Assembly: GCA_036362985.1 (NCBI GenBank)
Contig: JAYGXS010000001.1
Location: 73,350,362 to 73,414,361, forward strand
Direction of reading: 5' to 3'
Origin: Ligula intestinalis
Taxonomy: Eukaryota > Platyhelminthes > Cestoda > Diphyllobothriidea > Diphyllobothriidae
Length of the DNA: 64,000 bases
The position numbers and the translations under genes were made by a program. The notes under the pieces were generated by a model. It did no database searches. It was not told the origin of the DNA and saw nothing but the letters and a program-made list of their open reading frames with translations. Of the stretch, positions 12,028 through 23,600 are shown in pieces; the first letter of the stretch is position 1; every line of letters begins with the position of its first letter.

Positions 12028-13899
12028 GAAACAGAAATACAAATCGCTGTCGCATGTCTGCTAATCATTGTGTGTTTGACCCTCTCCCTTCTGCTTTCAT
12101 TCCAATCAACCCCCGCCTCTGTGTGGTTTTGGGTTTCCCTTTGTCTACTGACACTAGTCGGTTGTGACTTGCTCTCCCCCTCCATATCCAGTCCAAGACA
12201 CCGACCATCCTGTCCAATCTGTTTGTGATAACGCTGCGAAGCAATCAAGTGTAGGATGCGATGTTTCTTTTCTTTTTTCAATAAAATTTTCCACACTTTT
12301 CTTGTAAAAAGGAAAACCTTCAACCACCGCATGGGAAGGGGGCGGGGTTAGTGTTGTACCGTTTCACGTAGTGAATTCTGTCACCTATCTTTTGAGCCTA
12401 GGACGTTCTGTACACAGCTTTCGGGTTGAATTTACATCATGCCTGAGGCGTAGACTACCGATTTTGGCTGCGGGCGAAGGACGGAACACTTTTCTGTCGC
12501 CTTCTGTGCTGTTCCCGTCTTCGTTTATCGTGGCGATAATAGTAGACCCTATGTGCCTCAGCCAACCGAGACCAAGTTTTTCCAGCAGGAGAAAGCGAAG
12601 TGTGGGATTTATTCCTTACGAAATGCCAGGCTGTGTTGTCTCAAGCAACAGTGACCGTTGACGAAAGGAGGGTGTCTGCTAACAGTGCTAAGCTACGTCC
12701 GCGAAAGCGCGTCTGATTGCTATACTGTTTTTGTAGGTTTTTAAGGGAAAGTTCATGGATATCAAGCGCAAGTTTGAGATCTGAGCGGCCGTGTCTCTTG
12801 CAGTCAGACGCTTTCAAACAGTTGTTAACTGAACTGGGTAGTGGCATAATAAATGCTGGTATCTGTGCTCTTCTTGGGGACTATGTAAGTCTTAGACCTG
12901 AGAAGTAGGCTACTTGCGATGTCCCAGTTGTCACAAATAACCTTGCGATGTTTTATCAAGTGTCATCGAGACGTATTTGTGTACGTATCAGGCTGTATTT
13001 TTTGGGTAGCCTTGCTTGTGGTTTCCTTTCGTGCACTCTGTGTAGGAGTGATGATTTCTTTGTGTACCCATGTTTTTTCCATGGTATGCGTGTAGCTGAT
13101 AAATCCATGCCTTTCTTCGTCTGTCAGTGTCCAGTAGGGCAGCGCGTTGACACACGTGACGCCCTACTTGTTCCAAATTTACACGAGCGCTTCCCGGTTG
13201 ATTTTCGGCGTACATCCTAAGGGTTTCGGTGGTGATAACTGTATGAGAACGCCACAGCGCTCTCCGATATCGGTTCTTTTCGATACGGTCCCCAATAAAT
13301 TTGGGCATTACTTCCGCTCCAACATTTTTTGTGTTGAAACGTAGGTACCCATTGAATGCCTTTAACACCGCGGGATCCCTGGATTGTTTTTGATTCGCGA
13401 AAAATTCCCATCGCCTAGGATTGCAGATGCTGGACGGTGTGCGTAGAACAGGAGCAAAAACTGAAGGCTGGTGCCCAGTCTAGAGTTGGTGCACATGAAC
13501 TCCATCTCAAAGGGGACAGCCTGTTCTTACTGTGACACCAACACGGATACACGATATACCATCAAATCCAGGAGGTTTTGAGGCGTCGTTTTCTATGCGT
13601 CCCAGGAAGCCGAGCCGTTTACCCAAAATCCGACATAGCTACCGAATTAGAAGTGTTAAAGGAGTCAACTCAGTCTGGCTCGGCACCATCTGCCAAGATA
13701 CGCAGGTAGATTTTGGATGCACCTTTCTCTGTCTTCGTGTTGTTGAAAGAGGCTGTGGTGGAGGTCGAGCTCTGCAGATCCTCTACGTGGACAAGCGTGA
13801 AGTAATTTTTATCATTCTAATGGGGCAGTTGCAACCTCGCCAAGTGCAAAGTCAGCTCTATGAGATCCCGTCCCTTGTCGCCAATTTTATCATCCTAAT
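12028..13899. other. Downstream flank of TRABD, no gene recognised
   Basis: ORFs of 90-126 codons occur (12988-13368 minus, 13532-13903 plus) but none shows a known motif or splice-linked neighbour. It presumably includes the TRABD 3' UTR; no single polyadenylation site could be chosen. Confidence 0.5.
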
Positions 13900-14760
13900 G
13901 TAGTGTTTTAAAAGTATGTTTGCTGAATCGTTTGTCGCGACATTTAAACCGCTCAGGGATCGAGCTATCGTTTACTGTTCATATAAACAATCAAGCTATA
14001 GACAATGGTCCTATTTAGGGAGAGTTAGGAAGAGACGAGATGAGCGATAGTAGACCCATTGAATGTTCGTCGAGATTCAGCATTTTAGAAAAAGAACTTC
14101 CTCAAGGAAAATTAGTCAGCAAAGTAATCAGAGCCTCGAAGAGGAGAACTCTGTGGGGCGAATTTGTCTATAAACTGATCTTCGAAATGACTGAAAGGGT
14201 TGTCCGCTTGCAAAATGGTAACTGTGGGAAAACGGAATAAAAACGGTAATGGCTGACCGAGTAACATGGTTTGATTAGTCTTACTTGTTAGTTTTGTTGC
14301 CCTGGCTGTCGGTGGCCGCAAAATGCTTTCAATGCCCAAGAGCATCTGTACGTCTTATCAGCAATGGAAAATGGCTTGTTTTGGCTCTTTTGACCTCTGT
14401 TTTCATGTACTGCTACTGGAGGTTCGGCGGGTACATGCCCAGTCTTCTCATTGAAGGGTAAAACTCTTAAGGTAAACTTCGTCCTCGACCCAACTGAAGT
14501 CTCCCATCGTAATCTCTAGCTAGTGCGTAGTGTGTACGCTAGTCAAAAGCAAGAGGAGCGTCCAATGCGAGAAGGTTAATTGTGCTATTGACGTTTTGGG
14601 TAGCGGTTTCTACTACCTGTCTTCAGAGACGGGGCATTCCGGTTCAGAGCTCTCAGCCTGCCAATACCGGCCGTGGCGCTGCGTCTGACCCGTACCGCAT
14701 CGTAATTTGTGTCACCGTGTCGTTGACTGATTGTGCAATGCCGGTTAATGTACGACATAT
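13900..14760 (-). repeat. Dispersed repeat B, long copy 2
   Basis: Diverged direct copy of 7497-8400, collinear over its length: TGTTTTAAAAGTA, CGTTTACTGTTCAT, TTTTCATGTACTGCT, GTAATCTCTAG, and GTCTTCAGAGACGGGGC. Here the core is altered to CAAAACG (GAAA lost), but a perfect 5-bp stem GGTAG/CTACC remains between it and CTGAAGA. Confidence 0.7.
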
Positions 14761-15704
14761 TCGCGAGTTATTCTATCTACGTCAGAATGCTTGTTCTTAA
14801 AGGCATGTCTACTTAACCCCTGGGAAAATTATGCCCGCCAAAAATAACAACCTATAAAACATGCACTTTTCATTTGTTACGGATATTTCCATATGTTTTA
14901 TTGGTGTATGCACAAAGGTTCCTTCTACCGCTGAGTTTGTAGGTAATGACGTGCTAATTGAATTGTGGAAGAGCACGGTCATTTTCAAACCTAATTGCCA
15001 TTTCCGAGATTATACTTGGTCAGTACTCAATGAAGTAGTGTCGTGCCTTCATCTTCGGCTTTTGGGGTGTGTAAAGCAATCAATATAACATGCCACATTT
15101 TATCGGTAGTGGATGGTCTCTTGCAAAGGTGTTTAAAAGGCGATAAGTTTTATTTCGATGGTAAGTATGGCGATCCCATTGCTCACATGGATTTCGCACG
15201 CCCAGCTCGACTCCATTTTAGGGAAATCAAAGTGAAATGTAATAGGGGAATTCAAGTGTGGTCAATGACCCCTGGATTGACAATTTTCTTGACTCCTGGT
15301 CGAAAGCAGACACAGGATTCCGAAAATAATCGTATCTGCCAAATGGGTCAGACATGGGTCTGCTCATTTGCCGAAAAGTATATGCCCTTCATTTGCCGTC
15401 TCCAGGACCGCTACCCGATTCTCCCTGAAAAGAGACGAAACTCTGTAGTAAGACCTTCAAGATATGCTTGGTGGATTCATTTTGGCTGAAAATGTCTACT
15501 TCTCTGAAACCTTCCTACACTGCCACGAGAAACATACTTTGATATTTCACCCTTTTTATATTTCAGAACACAATTTTGGCGAGCGAACGCTTTCAGTAAC
15601 TTCTCATCAGGCCAGACAGTTACAAAAGAGGTTTAAATTTAAATTCGATAGTTTGTCTTTCTTTGCATGCAGGGTCCAATCAGAGCGCGGAAATGTGCAG
15701 CCAG
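14761..15704. other. Unassigned stretch with a 148-codon open frame
   Basis: An open frame runs from 15043 to 15489 on the plus strand without an ATG near its start. It codes for basic, Cys-containing sequence (for example RKQTQDSENNRIC) that I do not recognise. It could be repeat-derived or chance. Confidence 0.35.
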
Positions 15705-16454
15705 TTAGGTAATCGTTGGCCATGCCAAGTTGGGGGCTTGCACGAGATTCTTTTGTGCACACAAGACCAGTTTCCTCAATCGGATTGCGGTTGCTTCTGC
15801 TGTTGCCAGCAGACGATGACTTAGGGACTTTGGGTAGTTTGGTGGGATCTTGTAAATTACCTTAAAGGCTTCGCTTGGGTCCACACGATGTCCGGTGTCA
15901 ACCATGTGTGCAAGGATAGAACTGTTTATGCTTTTGGTCTCACCTTTGGCTAGCCATGCCGGGAGGTATTCCAGTATTCTTTTAGATAAGCGCCTACTCG
16001 TGCGACCGATATAACCAGCTCCACAGGAGCAAGTAAATGAATAGATACACATAAAAGTGGTCTGAGTTGGCAGCTTATCCTTACACTCACCGTGCAGTAT
16101 CGGGTTGGTGGAAAATAACATCTGAATTTTCGCTGCTGGGAAGGCTTGTGCTACGGCTTGCTTGAGGCGTCTGCTTAAGAGTTCGCTTGCTGCATCCCCT
16201 TGAAAAGGGACTTTGAGGAATATCGTCTTCTTTTTCACCTTGGGTGTGGTGGGCTTTGTTTCTTTTTCCATCATCTTCTTTATGATGAATCTGTCCGGAT
16301 GTCCACTCTCTCGAAGCTCCAGAAACTTCAGGACGTGCTTCGAGAGAACGGACATCTGGACAGATTCATCATAAAGAAGATGATGGAGAAAGAAACAAAG
16401 CTCACCACACCCAAGGTGGAAAAGAAGACGATATTCCTCAAAGTCCCTTTTCAA
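15705..16454 (-). mobile_element. Penelope-like element 3' part: pre-endonuclease region and GIY-YIG domain
   Basis: An uninterrupted 249-codon minus-strand frame. Its first third reads through an inverted repeat. Then come a helical stretch RDSG-like (SGHPDRFIIKKMMEKE), a basic linker (TPKVKKKTIFLKVPFQGD), and a GIY-YIG-like core (YSFTCSCGAGYIGRTSRRLSKR). The C-terminal half (NSSILAHMVDTGHRVD ... AFKVIYKIPPNYPKSLSHRLL) ends at TAA. A second copy of the C-terminal part lies at 59700-59927. The RT domain is absent, so this is a 5'-truncated or rearranged copy. The endonuclease would nick target DNA in an intact PLE. Confidence 0.75.
16182..16317. repeat. Inverted repeat, left arm (136 bp)
   Basis: Pairs with 16337-16472 across a 19-bp spacer. 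I count six mismatches by eye, about 96% identity. Both arms code, each on its own strand, for the same PLE linker (DRFIIKKMMEKE...VPFQGDAASELLS), so two PLE pieces meet head to head. Confidence 0.88.
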
Positions 16455-16472
16455 GGGGATGCAGCAAGCGAA
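16337..16472. repeat. Inverted repeat, right arm (136 bp)
   Basis: Reverse complement of 16182-16317. Homology to the PLE stops right after the codons for ASELL, where sequence changes to unrelated DNA, so the plus-strand piece is only a stub. Confidence 0.88.
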
Positions 16473-17438
16473 TTGCTGTCTGGAAATCTTTTTTACTCTT
16501 GTACTATTACTTTTAATGGCTGAGACTATTTCTCAGGGTTTTCAACACTCTAAAAACCCAGAGGCGTATTTCGACGGTATTCTGTCGCTGCTTGACACTG
16601 CCGTGAGGGGTCTGGCTCGTCAGTGTCCCCCAGCACTGCCAGTGTGCTTACTGATAGACACTCAAATAGTGAAACTGTAGCTTTATCACTCTCCTTAAAT
16701 AGTAATTTCTTAATCAATTTAATTTTCGAAAGACAAAGGCTTAAATTTAAAAACCAGAATATCTACTCGAAAGCACAAAGCGAATACCAGGGTACACACT
16801 GGTGAATCGGACCCTTCGCAGCTGTATCAGCTGCTAATATGGTCAATAATTACGCAAGTTATACTACCCTCCGTCTGATGGCAGCTCGTGAATATTGTGT
16901 GGTTATCCAGCAGTGGCTGATGCACTTCGGTCCAAATATTCATAGCAAATTTCGGTCTGCGCCTGTCCATCCTTGACTATGCCGATCTACTCCGAGTCGG
17001 AAACTATTTTTTTCGGAAATCAAAGAGCTGAAGTTGTTATTTGAGCAGAATAACATTACCGGTCAGGATAATGGAGATTAAAAGGGTCATTGTCGGCTTC
17101 TTAGCCGTCATTTGTCCAAAGGAAATAGAGGTTTTTGCTCAACATTTGGTTGAATATTTTTCAAAATAATGAGTATTTCACTTTCTCTTTGGTCACTTTG
17201 TGTCACAGTTCAGTAGACGTGGGGCAAAAATTTGGTGGGGTCTAGAACTTTGAGAGTTAACAGCTTTATTAATCATTTAAATGGAAGCTCTTACAGAGAC
17301 GGTAAAGACTGTGAAGTAGATAATTCAAATTGCACCTGAAATTTCATAAACTTTCAATGTTTTACAAAGGAAATAATAGACTTATAAATAATTAGAAAGG
17401 TAGCACAGAGAACGTGTAAACAGACGAAAAGTAACTTT
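16473..17438. other. Intergenic stretch
   Basis: AT-rich; presumably contains the 3' UTR of the minus-strand LRR gene that ends at 17439. No other feature seen. Confidence 0.5.
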
Positions 17439-17664
17439 TTATCGACGAATATTTTTCTTTTTCTTTGGTTTTGGACCAGGTGCCAACTTGCAGATAGCAT
17501 CGTAGGTATCCTGGTTAAGTAGGTGACTAACTCGAACACCGATCTTGGGCAGCTTGTTGTCAATGCGCGCCAGCACACCTTCAAGCAGTATTCGGCCACC
17601 AACTTGGCCAATCTCGTTGCCAAAAAGGTCGATCTCCTGGAGGTCTTTCGAGTTTTTTATGATC
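17439..17664 (-). CDS. LRR gene exon 9 (C-terminus)
   Basis: Completes Glu427, then IIKNSKDLQEIDLFGNEIGQ, a repeat, a conserved-looking tail (VSHLLNQDTYDAICKL) and the basic end PKPKKKKNIRR, stop TAA 17439-17441. Acceptor TATACTAG. Confidence 0.85.
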
Positions 17665-20600
17665 CTAGTATAAAAGATTTAGAAGAAAGTCAGATAACTA
17701 TTCGTTTATAATTTTTTTTTCATATTTGCAAAACCGAAAAACGAAAATGCATAAATACAGAAAAAGATAACATTCATCGAATTTTTTAATGTTCATATGC
17801 ATTTTCGCTTTAAGTGATTTTCACCTCAGCCTCTGACTAGGCGCTATCTCGATTAACCTTTGCGGACCCGGTCGGTTATAACAGACGGAATGCACGTAAA
17901 CTAAAATTGAATATCTCATAGAAGCATCTTTCGGTTTACATAAATAATATCCAGTCTTTTTCTTTTTCACAATCGACTTTAAATCATTCTGCTTAAGTAA
18001 TAAATTGTGGTTTACTGCTGGATTTAAGTGTTTAAAAACATATGCCAGCCTTCCGGAGCATTGTGTTTTTTATTGATGTAGAGGCTTGCTCTCGGTTGTT
18101 TCGCGTAAACAATTTGTGGCAAAACTGACTTGTAGGGCCCCTCTAGATAATTATTACCCTCGCCCAACGGCTTAACGTTTTTTGTGGTCAAACATTTAAT
18201 TCTTGGCTAGTGAGCTTAAATTAATAAGAAATCGTCGCGGAAGTGCTCAAAAAATATTAAATTAAAATTAAATTTGTTTTAATATGCTAAAATAGAATAA
18301 AATTCGATTTACATAAACTTCTGTCGCACAGGATGCGAATGCGTATCGATAGAATTTCGACATTATGTAGGCGGAAGTTTAAGAAAATGGAAATTCGTTC
18401 TTTTATTGGTGGAATTTAACGAAAAAATTCAAAGTCGGGCTACTGAACATTTGAATTAGTTTTTATAATAAGTCGACGGAATTTTTGGGGCCTCTAAAAT
18501 CAGTCCTACCCGATTTTTTTACTGATGATGTTGCTCTGGATGCTAATTGGGACTGCCAGATCTCAATCGTTGACACAGTAAACTGGTCGAAATGTTTTTT
18601 GGTGATGTATTTAAGCACTTAAAACTAAAACTGCTTGATTGAAAGGCAGACGTTCAGGTTGCTATCATTTGATTGATAAAAGGGTTGTTTAATTGATGGA
18701 AAATATGGTCAAAACGTGAGCCATTTGCAAGACCAATACTAGCAAATTATCAGCTACTTTTTTGCAAGAGTTGTCTGATAACTACTCTTTGAAGAAAAGT
18801 ATGAAGGTACAGTACATATGTCACACAGTTAAAGTGAATACAAAAAACGTCGTCCAGGACATTGGCCATCTTGCTTTAAATTATAAACTGTAAACGAAAG
18901 TAACAGCTCTTTCAGAGATGCTTAAAAGAAGGTGAAATTGTACATACGACTAGCACAATTATAAAATATGAATGTTGGAAATTAGTTGTCTTTATTCGTT
19001 TAAATTGTTAGTGTATGTAAAACTTGGACGTGCTTACTCCTTGATAAGCTGCATGCAACGGACAGGAGCGAAATTCCCTCCACGACCCATGTGGTTGATA
19101 CCGTTCTCGGCAAGATGTAGGTGGCTAATCTGCGGTCCAGATGGAGGCATTTTTCGTTTCTTTTTGCTACCTTTTTTCTCGCCTTTGCCTAACGCCGCAT
19201 TCATAAAGTAATAATGAATCAAAATGTGAAGCTACTGTTAATGTTATAGTATAAATAAATTACTAAATGAATGGTAAGCTGCTCATCAATCTGGTCACAG
19301 AATATGCTCGTCTCGTTTTGCCTTGGAACTCAATCTACAGCCCCCGCAGTCAGTCGCATAGCGAAAAATGTTTCAATAAAGTGGAACTTACAAATACAAG
19401 GAGACCAGAATTACTATTTCTGGCTTGGAAGCCGTTATCTCCCAGTCAATCCTAATCCTAGGGGTAACGACCCCCGATATTCGGGCCCGAGATCTTTGGT
19501 CATAGAATGCAGCACTCTATCACTGCATCACGGGCTCGTCGCCTCTTTTTCAGTAAATTACCATACTGTGAGCCAAGCAACTCCTATTAGAAAATACGGG
19601 GAGGCCGAAATGGCCCTTTCCTAGTTAGGGACATTTATTTAGTTTTTAACCAACCATACACTGCGGCATTTGAGCCGGATTTAACAGCCTCAGTGCAGAC
19701 TGAGGTCGAGCACCTTACTGCTAAGACAAACCTATAAAACGGAAACTGGGGGAAGATGGCAGCAGTGGACGCTTACCATCCACTCCATTGCCGGCCAAAG
19801 AACGATACTTGCGTGCTAATCCTTTCATATTATGTAGGATAGACAGATGTCACCCACCCAACACACATTTCGGCATGCTTGGTTCCATTTCCGGAAACTG
19901 GTCCAACCTGTGCTCTAATTCCAAACTCTGGAACAGCTATTGCATGTAAATGTCTAAATGGCAAGTCCAAGTGATATAAATTCCCGTTTCAAAAGTGCGA
20001 CGTAACCCGTGCACCCGAAAGTTTCGGCAGAAAATGGATGAAAGTTGACGTCTGTATGACGGGATCCATTTTAATGGACAGTCAAATTTTTTATTAGCCT
20101 TCGGGGTTACTGGCAGCTAATAATAAATCGTTGTGCCAGGCAAAATGTGTTTGTCCCATAAAAGGACGGATAAACTCAAGATACCGACGAAAAGCTATAG
20201 TTTTTTATCAAGCCTCGTGGTAGAAATCGAACTTGCAAACTAACTTGAAACTTTTGGGGTGAAAGGTGAAACAGATAAGATTTAAACAAAACAACTAGAA
20301 CGAAATTTATCGAGACCACATAAGGGCAAAAAAACAAAACATAAGTTCTGTAGAAGCAGAATTCCAAAGACCTGCAATAGGAAATAAAAGGAGTGTGTAA
20401 TTGTGTTGCCGTGGAATCTGGGGAAAGCTGAGCTCACCAAAAGTGAGAGAATCTGACAAGTTTATAGGGTTTTCAAACTCTATGACACCCGTTGCCCCAA
20501 AAGTGAGGACACGGGAGACAGTACTTAAGAAATAATGAATTAGAATTTTTCCCTGAGTGACTTGGGTACTTTTACACTAGCTACTTCATGCCCTATCCCC

Positions 20601-23600
20601 TCAAATTCATCTCATAAGCCACAACATCTATTCACCGCTCAGTCAAGTAAATAACGGCAAATAGAGTGCAATCGGTACTTAAGGATCGTTAAAAATGGGT
20701 GCTTCGAGTGTTTGCACAGTCTGGTCCCCCTATTTATCCTGGTTTCCCTTTTAACCTTTGTTTTTTTCATTAGTGAATCAAATGGTTCGGGGGAGAAACA
20801 GAGTAATTTTGGCAGGGCAGTATGACTGCCATGTGCGTGGCTCATACTCAGCCTTAAATGAACGTGGCAGACACCAAGACCGCAAACCGAGTGCACAGTA
20901 AGTCGCAGATCATAACGTTTCACGCAAAGGACGTGCGGAGGAGCTGCAGGTTTTTCCGTATCACCAGTACCGCTAACCTCGACAGAATCGATAACAGCTT
21001 TAAAAGACACACAGCCTCTAGGGCCATTAAACCGATTCCGCCGAATAATTATTGTCAATTCAACTAAATTCCCAAACCTTCTTATCAGCTATTCCTCTAA
21101 ATTTTTCAACAATGGTGAAATAGCCACCGCTTATTGCAATTCTTCAAACACATCTAGAATGTCAGTCGCCAGTTAAGTTTGTGGAAAAATTCTAAAATAT
21201 AGCAGGCGTAATTGTAGTCCACGTACACCTGCAATGCCAAACGGTATTACCGAACAGTTGAAAAAGTCAAAAGGCGATACAAATTCAATCCATACATCTT
21301 CATCTCCGTCGAATCCCTCATCAGAATATCCGAGGATGCTATTACTCGCAGTAGTACAGTACTTCGAGGTAAAGCATTGCTACAAACCTCTTTGAACACA
21401 ATTGCATGTCCACCTACGCATTTTTTTGCTGAGCATTGGCTGCGGGTCAAAGCCAAAATATTTGATTTTCCAAACATCGTGTGAGGACTTCTGGGAAAGT
21501 CCGCGTCATTAGCACAAACCTCTCCATCGAATGATTTCCTTTACTTTCGTTAGTCCAAATGTCTGCATCCGGAAATGGGTTAGTTTGATTGATATCATAA
21601 ACCATCCTACCCTCATATTCAGAGATGACTTCGCACAAGTTATTCAATACCATCAGTAGGTTAGATCCATTTTGGCCAACCTCACGTCCTGCTTAAAATC
21701 TCTTTACGGTTTTACTTGTCTGAACAATCTCCTCGAAGTTTTATGGTTTAAAAACAGAGGGACTCCCATTTTCTTTCTTGAGCAACGTCCGATCCACAAC
21801 TGATCTTCTCGTATTAAAAATATGGACGATAATACGGGTTGTAAAGACGACAGATTCGCTATTCCTATCAGCAGTCTTAGACATTATTTTTGCGAACGAT
21901 AGTCTATTGCCTGCATTGATTTGCTTTTTTGGAGTTTCTTGGTTATCTCAAACTCTTGAAAACCTCTCAGAAACTTTCACGCACCCTTATCAAATATGTT
22001 TTTAACAGTATTTACGAAACTACTACTTAAATAGCCATCCTTACTGAGTGTGATTATTTTTGCCGAAAATAAGTTCCTTCGAAAGCTGGCATTCTTGCGT
22101 GACTAAAAGCTGTTTGCATTACCTTATAGAATAACTAATATTACAACCCCATGTAAAAAATCCTTTAAAATGGAAAACACATTTCCAATTTTGATTAACC
22201 TTTTAGGAGATAGACCAGGAGGCTGAAGTTTAGCTACTGAAGGAACAATGCATTCTGCATACAAGACAAGTTATGGAAAGCACTTGAGATGACGTAATCG
22301 CTGAAGCAGTAGTGCCATTCTCCCTCGCCCTTATATTTTGGGCTCCGAAACTTCAGGTGAACAGAATTATTGTTCCAGCGATTGCATCTCCTTCTGTTCA
22401 GTTCCACTCAGTGTTGGGATGTCTCACCTGACTGATTTTGATGGATCTGCGTAGTCTTGACGGAAGTTATGCGAGCTCATTTGGCCCGACGATGTAAGGG
22501 AGGCAGAATCAGTACTCAGATCGAGGTTAACACGTACTCACGGGTTAACTTCACTTTACATACGCAACCTAGTGTTTACTTCACTTTAGGGCTGATAGAT
22601 GACAGATGTACATGAAGGGACAAGATAACCGCGTGCCAAATCAAACCACTTCCACATTGCAATTAGAGATCAATAGGTTTACAAAAAAGCTAAAACCAGA
22701 CAATCAGCAGCTTACGTTTTGACTTCTTTCTCGATCCCTTTCTTCTCTTTGAACTTCCACCATCAGTATCAAGACCCGATGAAGTTAAGGAATCATAGCC
22801 GTCGTTCTTACCCTTTTTGGCATTAGTGTTGGTGCCAAATTCGCTTCCACTGTTCCCGACAAAGGCTGACTGGTTCTCGGCTGGCGTGGCTGCAGCCGGC
22901 TGATCGAGAGCAGTCGTTGCTTCTCCACCGCCATCCAGGTCGTATCTTTTCCTTCCGGCTGAAAAAAAACACATGAAGTAAATACTATAGAATTCCTGTT
23001 TGCTGTGACCTTGTTTAAATTAGTTTCAGATGACCGTGGCTTTATAAAATCCAAGATGGGCATCCGCCTTTCGAATCGGTCACGCTGATGCGTTTATCAA
23101 AAATTTGCAGCCTCCTATGCTCAGTGCGAAACTCGCATCTCGCGAACACGCATTTAAAGGACCTTATTGGACAGAAAAAACAGAACTTTGGCAGCTAGAT
23201 AGATGTCATATACGACCTGGGACATCAGAGTTATTCAAAGTCAACTTTTGAGAGCACGAATTCACGTGAATAAGTTTTTGAGGCAGCAGTAGGTTGTGTG
23301 CTATAACTAAGCCTCCTAGAACTCCAAAATTGTGTCTTACGGGACAGGTGGTAAGAAGGGTTTTATGGGTGGTGCATCATGGCGGCCAGTGAGCATGAGT
23401 AATCATAGTAAGTATACAAATCTAATCAAATTTCATTACCTAGGTTGCTCTATTGCAAAAAAACAGAGCACGGAAATCGAGAAAACAACACTCACTCAAT
23501 AAGATGTAGGTCAATAAACTACCGCGCATAAAATTGTGACAGATCAGGAACCAGTGGGATGCACAACAAATTCTGAGAAATAACAGTATGTGTGAAGTAC

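Noticed and set aside
12988..13368. 126-codon minus ORF tested as a PLE thumb/endonuclease
   Set aside because: No HCSE, YVKNV or GIY-YIG block could be aligned in any frame.
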